From Klenkia marina (GTDB taxonomy: Bacteria; Actinomycetota; Actinomycetes; Mycobacteriales; Geodermatophilaceae): 64,000 nucleotides of DNA. The notes beneath the pieces are model-generated. The model was not told the DNA's origin, ran no database searches, and saw only the letters and a program-made list of their open reading frames with translations. Position numbers and translations under genes: made by a program. This document shows positions 8,503-16,107 of the stretch, piece by piece; position 1 is the stretch's first letter, and every line of letters starts with the position of its first letter. The stretch covers positions 1-64,000 of the forward strand of contig NZ_FMUH01000009.1 of assembly GCF_900101025.1 (NCBI RefSeq), written 5' to 3'.

Positions 8503-9163
8503 GGGTGGTGCTCCAGAAGGTCCAGAACCGCACGGTGATCAGTGCGGCGATGCCCAGCAGCCACACGGTGACCACGATGGTCTGCCGCCGGTGCAAGGCG
8601 GCGACCACGGGCTGGATGGCTGGGGGCAGCCGGTGGGCGACTGCGGTGAGGTTGCGGGCGGTGACGGCGGTGAACAGGGCGATGACGACGACCCACACGA
8701 CCACGCAGTAGGGGCACAGCGCCCCAATGCGGTAAAGGCTGGCCTCGATCAACCAGTGCACGAAGATGACGCCGGCGACCACGCCCAGCTGCAGCCCGGC
8801 CCAGAACCAGCTGGGCAGGGCTGCACCGCCGGTGAGGGCGGCGCCGACGACGAGGACGGCGGTGAAGCCGATGAGCCCCAGCAACGGGTTGGGGAAGCCG
8901 AACACTTCGGCTTGCGGGCTGCTCATCACCGACCCGCAAGACAGCACCGGGTTGATGCTGCAGGTGGGCACGTAGTCCGCTTCGGTGAGCAGGCGGAACT
9001 TCTCCACTGCCAGCACGAACGCCGCCAGCAGCCCTAGCGCACCACCCACGAGGAGGCCTGCCCCCAGCCGCCGGTCCCGCCCGGCCAGCACCTGCGCGGT
9101 CCCCTGAGGCTCGTCCCCGGGCAGGGCGGCGCCGGCGGCTCGGGTGTCGGTCCAGGCCGTCAC
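8495..9163 (-). CDS. Vitamin K epoxide reductase (VKOR) family protein
   Basis: A 222-residue membrane protein with about five hydrophobic helices. The loop cysteine pair is Cys68/Cys76 (TCSINPVLSC) and the active-site CPYC is Cys150/Cys153, the standard VKOR pattern. Bacterial VKOR reoxidises a DsbA-like protein and passes electrons to quinone, replacing DsbB in actinobacteria. The DsbA-like gene lies only 4 nt upstream, which supports that pairing. The C-terminal helix near residue 200 is followed by a short tail overlapping the tlpA-like gene. Confidence 0.92.
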   Translation of the reverse strand: MTAWTDTRAAGAALPGDEPQGTAQVLAGRDRRLGAGLLVGGALGLLAAFVLAVEKFRLLTEADYVPTCSINPVLSCGSVMSSPQAEVFGFPNPLLGLIGFTAVLVVGAALTGGAALPSWFWAGLQLGVVAGVIFVHWLIEASLYRIGALCPYCVVVWVVVIALFTAVTARNLTAVAHRLPPAIQPVVAALHRRQTIVVTVWLLGIAALITVRFWTFWSTTLG

Positions 9164-9167
9164 CGGA

Positions 9168-9812
9168 TCACTCGTTGACCGCGGCGTCGACGGCGGCGAT
9201 CAGCTCATCGGCCGAGCCCACCGTCAGTTGCTCCCCGTTGAGGAAGAACGTGGGCGTTCCCTGCACGCCCAGTGCCAGACCGTCGTCCCGGTCGGCCAGA
9301 ACCCGGTCCAACGTGGCGGGGTCGGCGACGGCGTCGTCGTAGGCATCCATGTCCAGCCCCAGGTCGCTGGCGAACTCCCGGAACAGCAGGGCTCGCGAGC
9401 TCTGTTGCTCCCCCCACTGCGGCTGGGTCGTATACATCCGCTGGTACATCGCCTCGAACTGGCCCTGCTGCGCTGCGGCCTCCACGGCGACGGCTGCGTT
9501 CTGGGCGTTGAAGTGCCCGTCAACCGGGAAGTACCGGGCGACGAACGTGACCTGGCCGGCGTAGTCCTCGCGCAGCTGCTCGACCACCGGGTAGGCCGCC
9601 AGGCACGACTCGCACTCGAAGTCCAGGAACTCCACCAGGGTGACGTCACCGCTGGTGGCGGTGTCCAGCCGGTGGCTGTCTGCGCGGACGACGCGACTGT
9701 CGGCATCGGCGGACGATGTGTCTGATCCGCTGCCGAAGATGAGTACTGCACCGGTGACGACGGCCGCGAAGACGGCTACCAGCAGGACCGAAATCTTCGT
9801 GTTGGACCGCAG
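9168..9812 (-). CDS. DsbA-like disulfide oxidoreductase (thioredoxin_4 family)
   Basis: 214 residues with one N-terminal membrane anchor (about residues 7-27) and a DsbA-fold domain with CESC (Cys67/Cys70) and the cis-Pro segment GTPTFFLNG. It introduces disulfides into exported proteins and is likely reoxidised by the VKOR encoded next. The start is unusual. No ATG, GTG or TTG lies in frame near the ribosome site, but a CTG at 9812 sits 5 nt after GGAGGAG and gives a normal membrane-anchored N-terminus. In-frame ATG codons further upstream would place coding sequence across the operator at 9854. It is the first gene of a four-gene operon. Confidence 0.85.
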   Translation of the reverse strand: MRSNTKISVLLVAVFAAVVTGAVLIFGSGSDTSSADADSRVVRADSHRLDTATSGDVTLVEFLDFECESCLAAYPVVEQLREDYAGQVTFVARYFPVDGHFNAQNAAVAVEAAAQQGQFEAMYQRMYTTQPQWGEQQSSRALLFREFASDLGLDMDAYDDAVADPATLDRVLADRDDGLALGVQGTPTFFLNGEQLTVGSADELIAAVDAAVNE

Positions 9813-9853
9813 GGTGACTCCTCCATCGGGAACGACCGCGCACCACGGCCAGC

Positions 9854-9872
9854 TTCTACTATGCAGGTTAGG
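9854..9872. promoter_or_regulatory. Putative BlaI-type operator upstream of the dsbA-vkor-tlpA-ccdA operon
   Basis: Reads TTCTACTATGCAGGTTAGG. It shares TTCTACTA with the cupredoxin site and AGGTTAGGA with the M23/lnt site. It lies about 40 nt upstream of the dsbA-like start. The divergent cadmium operon has its own dyad further right, so this site probably belongs to the leftward operon. Confidence 0.45.
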
Positions 9873-9890
9873 AAATTGCCGATCAATACC

Positions 9891-9906
9891 CATGTGCCAA
9901 CACATG
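9891..9906. promoter_or_regulatory. Putative operator dyad of the ArsR/CadC-type regulator
   Basis: A perfect inverted repeat CATGTG-CCAA-CACATG, 66 nt upstream of the ArsR-family start, in a locally AT-richer patch (TTGTTTTGTTGTAG follows). SmtB/ArsR regulators bind such dyads at their own promoter. Assignment rests on position only. Confidence 0.4.
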
Positions 9907-9971
9907 TTGTTTTGTTGTAGCGTGCGGTGCATCCGGTCCGCCCTCCTCGGACCCGTTGAGAGGATTTGCCG

Positions 9972-10391
9972 ATGTCCGCGGACCACTGCGATCTGCTGTG
10001 CATCGACCTCCCCCATGCCGAAGCCGTGCGGGCCGGGCTTCCTGACATCGAGCAGACCGAGGGCCCAGCCCTGCGCTTCAAGGCCCTGTCGGACCCCCAG
10101 CGGTTGCGGATCGCGGCAGCGCTGCAGGTCGGCGGGGAGTTGTGCGTGTGCGATCTGGCCTGGATCGCCGGGGCCAGCCAGAACCTGGTGTCCCACCACG
10201 TGCGGGTGCTGCGCACCGCAGGGCTCGCCGCCTCCCGCAAGGACGGCAAGCTGATGATGTACCGGCTGACCGACACCGGGCGCCAGTTGCTCGCCGTGGC
10301 CGGGCTGGGCGGCGACAACGGGTCGCTGGCGAGCTCGTCGGCCACCGGGTTCGCATCGTCCACGGCGCGTGGGCAGGTGCCCGGTGTCTGA
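9972..10391 (+). CDS. ArsR/SmtB-family metal sensor, CadC-like
   Basis: 139 residues with a winged-helix ArsR core; the recognition segment is ASQNLVSHHVRVLR. The metal-sensing cysteines match the CadC scheme: Cys6 and Cys10 in the N-terminal arm (HCDLLC) and Cys58/Cys60 in the alpha-3 motif ELCVCDL. This predicts release from DNA on Cd(II), Pb(II) or similar soft or borderline ions. ATG at 9972 follows GAGAGGA by 7 nt. The C-terminal 25 residues are a low-complexity Ser/Ala/Gly tail. The gene overlaps the P-type ATPase gene by 8 nt, so regulator and pump are cotranscribed. Confidence 0.92.
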   Translation: MSADHCDLLCIDLPHAEAVRAGLPDIEQTEGPALRFKALSDPQRLRIAAALQVGGELCVCDLAWIAGASQNLVSHHVRVLRTAGLAASRKDGKLMMYRLTDTGRQLLAVAGLGGDNGSLASSSATGFASSTARGQVPGV

Positions 10392-12576
10392 TTCGTGCTG
10401 CGGTGGCACCGGCGAGCAGCCGACAGGCGAGTCCACGCGACCAGGCACGGCCGAAACGGTCTGTGGTTCCGCCGCGACCTCGGCGACGGCGCTGCCGGTG
10501 GACGCCGGCTGCGGTGCCGACTGCGGGTGCTGCTCCCCCACACCTGACACCGGTCGGGCCGTGGTCAGCGTCGGGGATGGCTGCGGGGACCCCACGTGCT
10601 CCTCCCCGGCCAGCTCACCCGATGAGCCCGCCCAACCGCTGTGGCGGGCCCGGTCGGTGCAGCTGGCCGCTGCCGCCGGCGTGCTGTGGGCGGCGTCGAC
10701 GATCACCGACTGGACCGGCGGATCCACCGTGGTGTCGTGGGTGTTGGCGCTGGGCGCCGTCGCCGCCGGCGGGGCCACCTTCGTCCCCGGCACGCTGCGT
10801 GCCCTGCGCCGCCGCCGGCTGGGTGTGGGCACCTTGATGACGGTGGCGATGGTCGGGGCGATCGCGCTGGGCGAGGTGCGCGAGGCCGCGATGCTGGCGT
10901 TCTTGTTCTCCCTGGCCGAAGCGCTCGAGGACTACGCCGTGGACCGCACCCGGCGGGGACTGCGGTCCCTTCTAGACCTGGTGCCCACCCGGGCTACCGT
11001 CCTGCGCCCGGGGCCCACCGGGCTCGTGGAGTCCGAGGTGGATCCGGCCGACCTGCGGGTCGGGGATGTGCTGGTCGTCCGTCCCGGGGAGCGGTTGGCC
11101 ACCGATGGCACCGTGACCGAGGGTCGGTCGACCTTGGACACCTCGGCGGTGACCGGGGAGTCGGTGCCGGTGGAGGTGCAGCCCGGTACCGAGGTGTTCG
11201 CCGCCTCGGTCAACGGCGGCGGGGTCCTGCAGGTCACGGTCACCGCCACCGTCGCCGACAACTCCTTGGCACGCGTGGTGCACATCGTGGAGGAGGCCCA
11301 GGACCGCAAGGGCGCAGCCCAGCGCCTGGCCGCTCGTATCGCCGCACCGCTGGTGCCCGCGGTGTTCATCGCCGCCGCCGCGATCGCCGTCCTGGGTTCG
11401 GTGCTGGGTGACCCCGGGGTGTGGGTGGAGCGGGCACTGGTGGTGCTGGTCGCTGCGTCCCCGTGTGCGTTCGCGATCGCCGTCCCGGTCACCGTGGTGG
11501 CCGCCATCGGCGCAGCGACCCGTCAGGGCGTGCTGGTCAAGGGCGGTGCGGCCCTGGAGTCCCTGGGCTCGGTGCGCACCATCGCGCTGGACAAGACCGG
11601 CACCTTGACCCGCAACTCCCCCGCCGTCGTCGCCGTGCTGACCACCGACGGCCACGATGACGCCCAGGTGCTCCGTGTCGCCGCGGCGCTGGAGGCCCGC
11701 AGCGAGCACCCTCTCGCCACCGCCGTCCTGGCCACCTGGTCAGCCCAGCAGGGCCAGACTCCTGCCCCGGAGGCCATCGACGTGCAGGCGCTGGTCGGCC
11801 AGGGCCTCACCGGTCTGGTCGACGGGCGACCCGCCAGGTTGGGCAAGCCCGGCTTCATCGACCCGGGGCCGCTCCAGGAGCAGGTGGGCGTCCACCAGGA
11901 CGCCGGCGCCACCGTCGTCCTGGTCGAGTACGACGGGAGGCTGTTGGGTGCGCTGGGCATCCGGGACGAGCTGCGTCCCGAGGCGGCCGAGGTCATCACC
12001 CGCCTGACGTCGATGGGGGTGCGCACGGCGATGTTGACCGGCGACAACGCCCGCACCGCAGCCCATCTGGCCCGCGCCGCCGGCATCACAGAGGTGCACG
12101 CCGAACTGCGCCCCGAGGACAAGGCCACTCTGATCGACACCTTGCGCGCCGGTCACCGAGGTGGGGTGGCGATGGTCGGGGACGGCATCAACGACGCCCC
12201 CGCGCTGGCCACCGCCGATGTCGGGATCGCCATGGGGGCCATGGGCGCCGACGTCGCGATCGAGACCGCCGACGTCGCCCTGATGGGCGAGAACCTGCAC
12301 CAGCTGCCCGCCACGCTCGCCCATGCCCGGCGAGCCCGCCGGATCATGCTGCAGAGCCTGGCCCTGTCCGCGGCGATCCTCATCGTGCTGATCCCGCTGG
12401 CCGCACTGGGGGTCTTGTCCCTGGCGGCGGTGATCGTCACCCACGAGGTGGCCGAGGTCTTCGTGATCGCCAACGGGATCCGGGCTGGCCGGACCCGTCC
12501 GGCCCGTCAAGGCCTTCCCGCCCAGACGGCTACGGCCATCGACGAGCAGCGTGTGGGTGTCGGCGTGGGGTCATGA
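10384..12576 (+). CDS. Heavy-metal P1B-type ATPase (cadmium/zinc/cobalt-class exporter)
   Basis: 730 residues. The N-terminal arm (residues 1-75) is cysteine-rich with nine Cys, including CC and CGCC clusters, but has no clear HMA fold. About eight helices follow. P-type motifs are present: TGES, DKTGTLT (phosphorylated Asp), SEHPL, TGDN and GDGINDAPAL. The membrane metal motif is SPC (ASPCAFAIAVP), not CPC, and the last helices carry THEVAEVF. SPC plus HE resembles the P1B-4 group, whereas gene context (CadC-like regulator, CadD) suggests cadmium or zinc. Substrate is therefore open among Cd, Zn and Co. GTG at 10384 overlaps the regulator; an upstream GTG at 10369 is also in frame. Confidence 0.92.
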   Translation: MSDSCCGGTGEQPTGESTRPGTAETVCGSAATSATALPVDAGCGADCGCCSPTPDTGRAVVSVGDGCGDPTCSSPASSPDEPAQPLWRARSVQLAAAAGVLWAASTITDWTGGSTVVSWVLALGAVAAGGATFVPGTLRALRRRRLGVGTLMTVAMVGAIALGEVREAAMLAFLFSLAEALEDYAVDRTRRGLRSLLDLVPTRATVLRPGPTGLVESEVDPADLRVGDVLVVRPGERLATDGTVTEGRSTLDTSAVTGESVPVEVQPGTEVFAASVNGGGVLQVTVTATVADNSLARVVHIVEEAQDRKGAAQRLAARIAAPLVPAVFIAAAAIAVLGSVLGDPGVWVERALVVLVAASPCAFAIAVPVTVVAAIGAATRQGVLVKGGAALESLGSVRTIALDKTGTLTRNSPAVVAVLTTDGHDDAQVLRVAAALEARSEHPLATAVLATWSAQQGQTPAPEAIDVQALVGQGLTGLVDGRPARLGKPGFIDPGPLQEQVGVHQDAGATVVLVEYDGRLLGALGIRDELRPEAAEVITRLTSMGVRTAMLTGDNARTAAHLARAAGITEVHAELRPEDKATLIDTLRAGHRGGVAMVGDGINDAPALATADVGIAMGAMGADVAIETADVALMGENLHQLPATLAHARRARRIMLQSLALSAAILIVLIPLAALGVLSLAAVIVTHEVAEVFVIANGIRAGRTRPARQGLPAQTATAIDEQRVGVGVGS

Positions 12577-13154
12577 GTGTGCTGATCTCGGCGGCGCAGG
12601 CCGTCGGGTTGTTCCTGGTCACCAACATCGACGACATCATCGTGCTGTCGCTGTTCTTCGCCCGGGGAGCAGGCACCCGCCACCTCACCGCCAGGATCAC
12701 AGCCGGGCAGTACCTCGGTTTCGGGGCGATCCTCGCGGTGTCCGCGCTCGTGGCCGCCGGCGCTTCCACCTTTCTGCCCACCGAGGCCATTCCTTACTTC
12801 GGACTCATCCCGCTGGTACTGGGGTTGTGGGCGGCGTTCCGGGGTGGCGACGACGACGATGACGACGACCGGACCGTGGGGGTGTTGGCCGTCGCGGCGG
12901 TCACCTTCGCCAACGGCGGGGACAACATCGGCGTCTACGTTCCCGTCTTCCTCACCGTCGGCACCGCCGGGATCATCGCCTACTCGATCGTCTTCCTGCT
13001 GCTGGTCGGACTGTTGGTCCTGGCAGCCCGGTTCATCGCCACCCGCGAGCCCGTGGCGAAGGTGTTGGAACGCTCGGAGCGCGTGCTGTTCCCCCTGGTA
13101 CTGATCGTGCTGGGGATCGTGATCCTCATCGAGGGCGGAGCATTCGGACTGTGA
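12573..13154 (+). CDS. cadD: CadD-family cadmium resistance transporter
   Basis: A 193-residue membrane protein of the CadD family. Signature segments are visible: NIDDIIVLSLFFARG near the N-terminus and FANGGDNIGVYVPVF in the middle, each placing acidic residues in helices. An aspartate-rich loop (seven consecutive Asp, about residues 91-97) joins the two halves. CadD proteins give low-level cadmium resistance by efflux. It overlaps the ATPase gene by 4 nt (ATGA) and lspA by 4 nt, so the four genes form one tightly coupled operon. Confidence 0.9.
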   Translation: MSVLISAAQAVGLFLVTNIDDIIVLSLFFARGAGTRHLTARITAGQYLGFGAILAVSALVAAGASTFLPTEAIPYFGLIPLVLGLWAAFRGGDDDDDDDRTVGVLAVAAVTFANGGDNIGVYVPVFLTVGTAGIIAYSIVFLLLVGLLVLAARFIATREPVAKVLERSERVLFPLVLIVLGIVILIEGGAFGL

Positions 13155-13804
13155 ACTCGACTCCCAGGCGACGGCTGGCCGTGGTGGCTGCGGCCGGCAC
13201 GCTGGTTGGTGTCGACCTGGCCGCCAAGGGCGCGGTCGAGCGCTACCTCCCAGATGGTCAGACCCTCGACCTGGGCCTGGTGGACCTGCGGCTGGGATAC
13301 AACACCGGGGCCGCGTTCAGCATGGGCAACGGCCTACCCGCCTGGGTGCTCGTCGCGGTCACCGCCGCCATCACCCTGGCCGTCGCCGGTTACGCCTGGC
13401 GCATCGCCGGGCGACCGGGCTCACCTGCGGCAGTGCTGGTCGGTCTGACCGCCGTGCTGGCCGGCGCGCTGGGCAACCTCATCGACCGCGCCGGCGACGG
13501 CCGGGTCACCGATTACCTGTACACGGGCTGGTTTGCCACCTTCAACCTCGCGGACGTGTCCATCACCCTGGGCGCCATCACCGTGGCCGGCGTCAGCCTC
13601 CTGGTTGCCGATCCCGGTCCCCAGTCCCACTCGACTGACTCACGGCCGACCCGGGCCCCTGAGGGGCCCCCACCCCCCAGCGGTGAGAAGTCCTCACCAC
13701 TGGAAATTGCCGTCGTCGAACGTGGAGGACGACCAGACCGTCGGCGTCTTCGAGGCCCCGGGACACGAACCCCCAGGTACAACCGGGGTTCGCACCCGCT
13801 GTGA
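13151..13804 (+). CDS. lspA: Signal peptidase II (prolipoprotein signal peptidase)
   Basis: An aspartic protease that removes signal peptides from prolipoproteins. It has four predicted helices, and the two catalytic aspartates are in GRVTDYL (Asp121) and FNLADVSI (Asp135). The motif GNLIDR is also present. The C-terminus continues about 65 residues past the last helix as a Pro/Arg-rich tail, longer than typical LspA. Co-occurrence of lspA with cadmium or zinc efflux genes is known in metal-resistance islands. Here it complements lnt at 3.8-5.5 kb and three predicted lipoproteins. Confidence 0.9.
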   Translation: MNSTPRRRLAVVAAAGTLVGVDLAAKGAVERYLPDGQTLDLGLVDLRLGYNTGAAFSMGNGLPAWVLVAVTAAITLAVAGYAWRIAGRPGSPAAVLVGLTAVLAGALGNLIDRAGDGRVTDYLYTGWFATFNLADVSITLGAITVAGVSLLVADPGPQSHSTDSRPTRAPEGPPPPSGEKSSPLEIAVVERGGRPDRRRLRGPGTRTPRYNRGSHPL

Positions 13805-13981
13805 CTCAACATAAGAACGCCTGTCGGTATGTCGGGAGATGGGCTGCTGGGCATTTCGGCTCACGACCGCACCAGAGACGGTGCCAGCTGCACCGGGGCT
13901 GGCAATGGGCACCCACCCGGGTGTCGGCCATCGTGGGCCCACCACGCGGGTCGACCCGCCACAGTGGTCGAGGAGGTCGAC

Positions 13982-14281
13982 GTGGACATCACGCTGCAGT
14001 ACTTCGACGGATGCCCTAACTGGCAGGTCGCTGACCGGCGGTTGCTGAAGGCCCTGGAGCTGGCCGGCCTCGGCGCTACGGCGGTGGACCGCCGGCTGGT
14101 CTCCACTCCCGAGGAAGCCGAGGCTGTCGGCTTCCGAGGCTCGCCGACGATGCTGATCGCTGGCGTCGATCCGTTCGCCGACCCAGACGCACCCGTCGGC
14201 CTGTCCTGCCGGGTCTACCGCACAGACACCGGGCCGGCCGGATCCCCCACCGTCGAGCAGCTGCTGGCGGTGCTGCGGTGA
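13982..14281 (+). CDS. Small thioredoxin-like protein with CPNW active-site motif
   Basis: A 99-residue protein beginning with a beta strand and FDGCPNWQ, where the second cysteine of CXXC is replaced, then a VGFRGSPTMLIAG segment that looks like the cis-proline region of a thioredoxin fold. Similar small proteins occur near mercury and other metal genes and are often labelled thioredoxin-family or alkylmercury-lyase-like; their reaction is unknown. GTG at 13982 follows a perfect GAGGAGG by 5 nt, so upstream in-frame sequence is taken as non-coding. It overlaps the next small gene by 1 nt. Confidence 0.75.
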   Translation: MDITLQYFDGCPNWQVADRRLLKALELAGLGATAVDRRLVSTPEEAEAVGFRGSPTMLIAGVDPFADPDAPVGLSCRVYRTDTGPAGSPTVEQLLAVLR

Positions 14282-14445
14282 TGTCTTCAGCTCCTGACAC
14301 CCAACCAGAGCTCGTCACCTGCGGTTGCTGCGGCCGCAAGCGACCTCGCACGCGAGTCCACTACCTGGGGGCGACACCTGGCGTCGCTGTGTGCTGGCGC
14401 TGTGCGCTGTGGATGGGTATCCGAACCGTCCTCGGCCGCGGGTGA
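14281..14445 (+). CDS. Small zinc-ribbon protein (54 aa)
   Basis: Starts with an ATG overlapping the stop of the thioredoxin-like gene (TGATG) and encodes 54 residues. Two cysteine pairs, CGCC near residues 14-17 and CWRC near residues 38-41, make a four-cysteine zinc or metal-binding site. The rest is short and basic, with a hydrophobic C-terminal segment. The translational coupling and the paired knuckles argue that it is real. It may act with the thioredoxin-like protein as a metal-binding pair; no family name is offered. Confidence 0.6.
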   Translation: MSSAPDTQPELVTCGCCGRKRPRTRVHYLGATPGVAVCWRCALWMGIRTVLGRG

Positions 14446-14548
14446 CCTAGTCATCCTCGTGACTGCGAGGCGACGCTCTCCCCTCGCGTGCGAAAGCCGG
14501 TCCGCTCGTGCAGTGCACCAGCTGCAGACGGCCGATGGTGAACTGTGC

Positions 14549-14565
14549 GTACCCTCCTGGGGTAT
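14549..14565. promoter_or_regulatory. CsoR-like copper operator upstream of DUF6153-like/DUF305 genes
   Basis: GTACCC-TCCTG-GGGTAT is an inverted repeat with the G/C-tract core typical of CsoR/RicR boxes (TACCC...GGGTA). It lies 23 nt upstream of the GTG at 14588. Two further boxes of the same type precede copB at 16836 and 16871. No csoR gene is in the window, so the regulator would act in trans. Confidence 0.6.
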
Positions 14566-14587
14566 CCGAATCGGTGGTGGAGGTGTC

Positions 14588-15037
14588 GTGCGGGCTCGCC
14601 TGCTGTGGACGCTGCTGCTGCTGGCGGCCGTGTTCTCCATGCACGGTCTGAGCTGCGTAGCCGCCGACTCGGAGATGACGGGCATGTCGATGACCGGCAT
14701 GTCGATGACCGGCCCCTCGGTCTCCGCTGGCGGGCCAGAGTCCGCTGCGGTGGGCATGGTGCTGGCGCTCGAGCACGGTGCACCCGCGGCCCTGTCCGAT
14801 GCCGGGCACTCCACGGGCGCCCCCGACGGCACCGCGGCGCATGCCCTGATGGTGTGCCTGGCCGTGCTGGCCGGCGGGGTCGGTGTGGCGCTGGCGGCCC
14901 TGGCCGCCTGGTTGGCCCGACGTCGACTCCTGACCGTCTGCACCCGGGTGACCGGCGCTGTGCGGATCGTCGTCGACCGCGCCGTGGCCTGCGCGCCCAC
15001 TCCTGAACTCAGTCGCCTCTGCGTGCTGAGGGTCTAG
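14588..15037 (+). CDS. DUF6153-like small membrane protein with Met-rich segment
   Basis: 149 residues. A signal-like helix at the N-terminus (about residues 4-20) is followed by HGLSC and a tandem methionine-rich stretch (MTGMSMTGMSMTG, about residues 35-47). A second helix lies near residues 90-115, then a basic tail. Met-rich motifs bind Cu(I) in many exported proteins. GTG at 14588 has GGTGGAGG just before it. The CsoR-like box upstream and the following DUF305 lipoprotein gene suggest a copper-inducible unit. The DUF6153 assignment is from overall layout and moderately sure. Confidence 0.65.
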   Translation: MRARLLWTLLLLAAVFSMHGLSCVAADSEMTGMSMTGMSMTGPSVSAGGPESAAVGMVLALEHGAPAALSDAGHSTGAPDGTAAHALMVCLAVLAGGVGVALAALAAWLARRRLLTVCTRVTGAVRIVVDRAVACAPTPELSRLCVLRV

Positions 15038-15147
15038 GCCGAACCACCTGACACCCGTGGCCCCCATGTGGGCCGGTGTCGCGTGCTCGACCATCCACGA
15101 CCCCTCGCGTCCGCCTATGCCGGGCGCGGCACCCCTCAGGAGACCCT

Positions 15148-15795
15148 GTGCTCAACACGCGTGTCTTGACCCGCTCACCCCGCAGTTCTCATTCCACCCG
15201 CGCCGCCGGAATACTCGGCGCCCTCATCGCCGCCTCGGTAGCCCTGTCGGCCTGCTCAGGCAGTGAGGACACCGCAGCCCCGGGGTCCTCGACGTCGATC
15301 CCGGCCGATGCGACGTTCAACGCCGCCGACGTCACGTTCGCCCAGTCGATGATCCCGCACCACGAGCAGGCCGTCGAGATGGCCGACCTGGTCGCCGACC
15401 GCTCCACCGACCCCGACGTCCAAGACCTCGCTGCCCGCATCCAGGCCGCCCAGGAACCCGAGATCGACACCCTCAACGGCTGGCTGAACAGCTGGGGCGC
15501 CGACAGCGCCGACAGCGCCGACAGCGAGATTTCTGGCATGGATCACTCGGACATGGGCGGCATGATGAGCGAGGAGGACATGTCCTCCCTGGAGGACGCC
15601 AGCGGTGTGCAGTTCGACCGCCTGTGGCTTCAGATGATGCTCGAGCACCACACCGGCGCCGTCGGCATGGCCCAGACCGAGATCGACGACGGCGAGGACC
15701 CCGAGGCGATCGCCCTGGCAGAGCAGATCAAGTCCTCCCAGGGCACCGAGATCACCGAGATGGAACAGCTCCTGCAGAGCCTGGCCACCCAGTAG
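15148..15795 (+). CDS. DUF305-family lipoprotein (ferritin-like, copper-associated)
   Basis: 215 residues with a lipoprotein signal ending in LSAC. The DUF305 domain has its two diagnostic histidine motifs, MIPHHEQAVEMA and MLEHHTGAVGMAQ, which line a ferritin-like four-helix core. Between them is a Met/Asp/His-rich linker (GMDHSDMGGMM). DUF305 proteins are common in copper and silver resistance clusters; their precise role is not settled. GTG at 15148 follows CAGGAGA. A strong hairpin terminator follows 10 nt after the stop. Probably cotranscribed with the DUF6153-like gene from the CsoR-box promoter. Confidence 0.9.
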   Translation: MLNTRVLTRSPRSSHSTRAAGILGALIAASVALSACSGSEDTAAPGSSTSIPADATFNAADVTFAQSMIPHHEQAVEMADLVADRSTDPDVQDLAARIQAAQEPEIDTLNGWLNSWGADSADSADSEISGMDHSDMGGMMSEEDMSSLEDASGVQFDRLWLQMMLEHHTGAVGMAQTEIDDGEDPEAIALAEQIKSSQGTEITEMEQLLQSLATQ

Positions 15796-15804
15796 CCGCA
15801 GCGC

Positions 15805-15836
15805 GTGGGGCTGCGTCGAATCCGACGCAGCCCCAC
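15805..15836 (+). terminator. Hairpin terminator after the DUF305 gene
   Basis: GTGGGGCTGCGTCG, loop AATC, then the exact complement: a perfect 14-bp stem 10 nt after the stop codon. No U-run is evident, as is common in GC-rich actinomycetes. Confidence 0.75.
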
Positions 15837-16107
15837 CCCTGCAGGGGCTCCGAGTAGGCCCGCGCAGCGGCGGTCGCCACTGACCCCCCGCCGCGCTGCC
15901 CACGGTCCCCGATGGGCGATCGACGCACAGCACCTCAGCGGCACTGCATCTGCGTGCAGACGTGATCTGTGTGCAGGCACGCCGCCCTTCTGCACTCAGC
16001 CGGCCTGGGCCGTTGGGCCTCTCGCGCCCAGCTGCTGTCCCGAAGACCCCGCACCTCACCCGGGCGGCTCACGACGAGCCGCCCCAACCCCCAGGGATGA
16101 CAACGAC

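Noticed and set aside
9813-10832. N-terminal extension of the dsbA-like frame across the arsR and ATPase genes
   Set aside because: It is antisense to recognised genes and crosses the operator region; the true start is near 9812.
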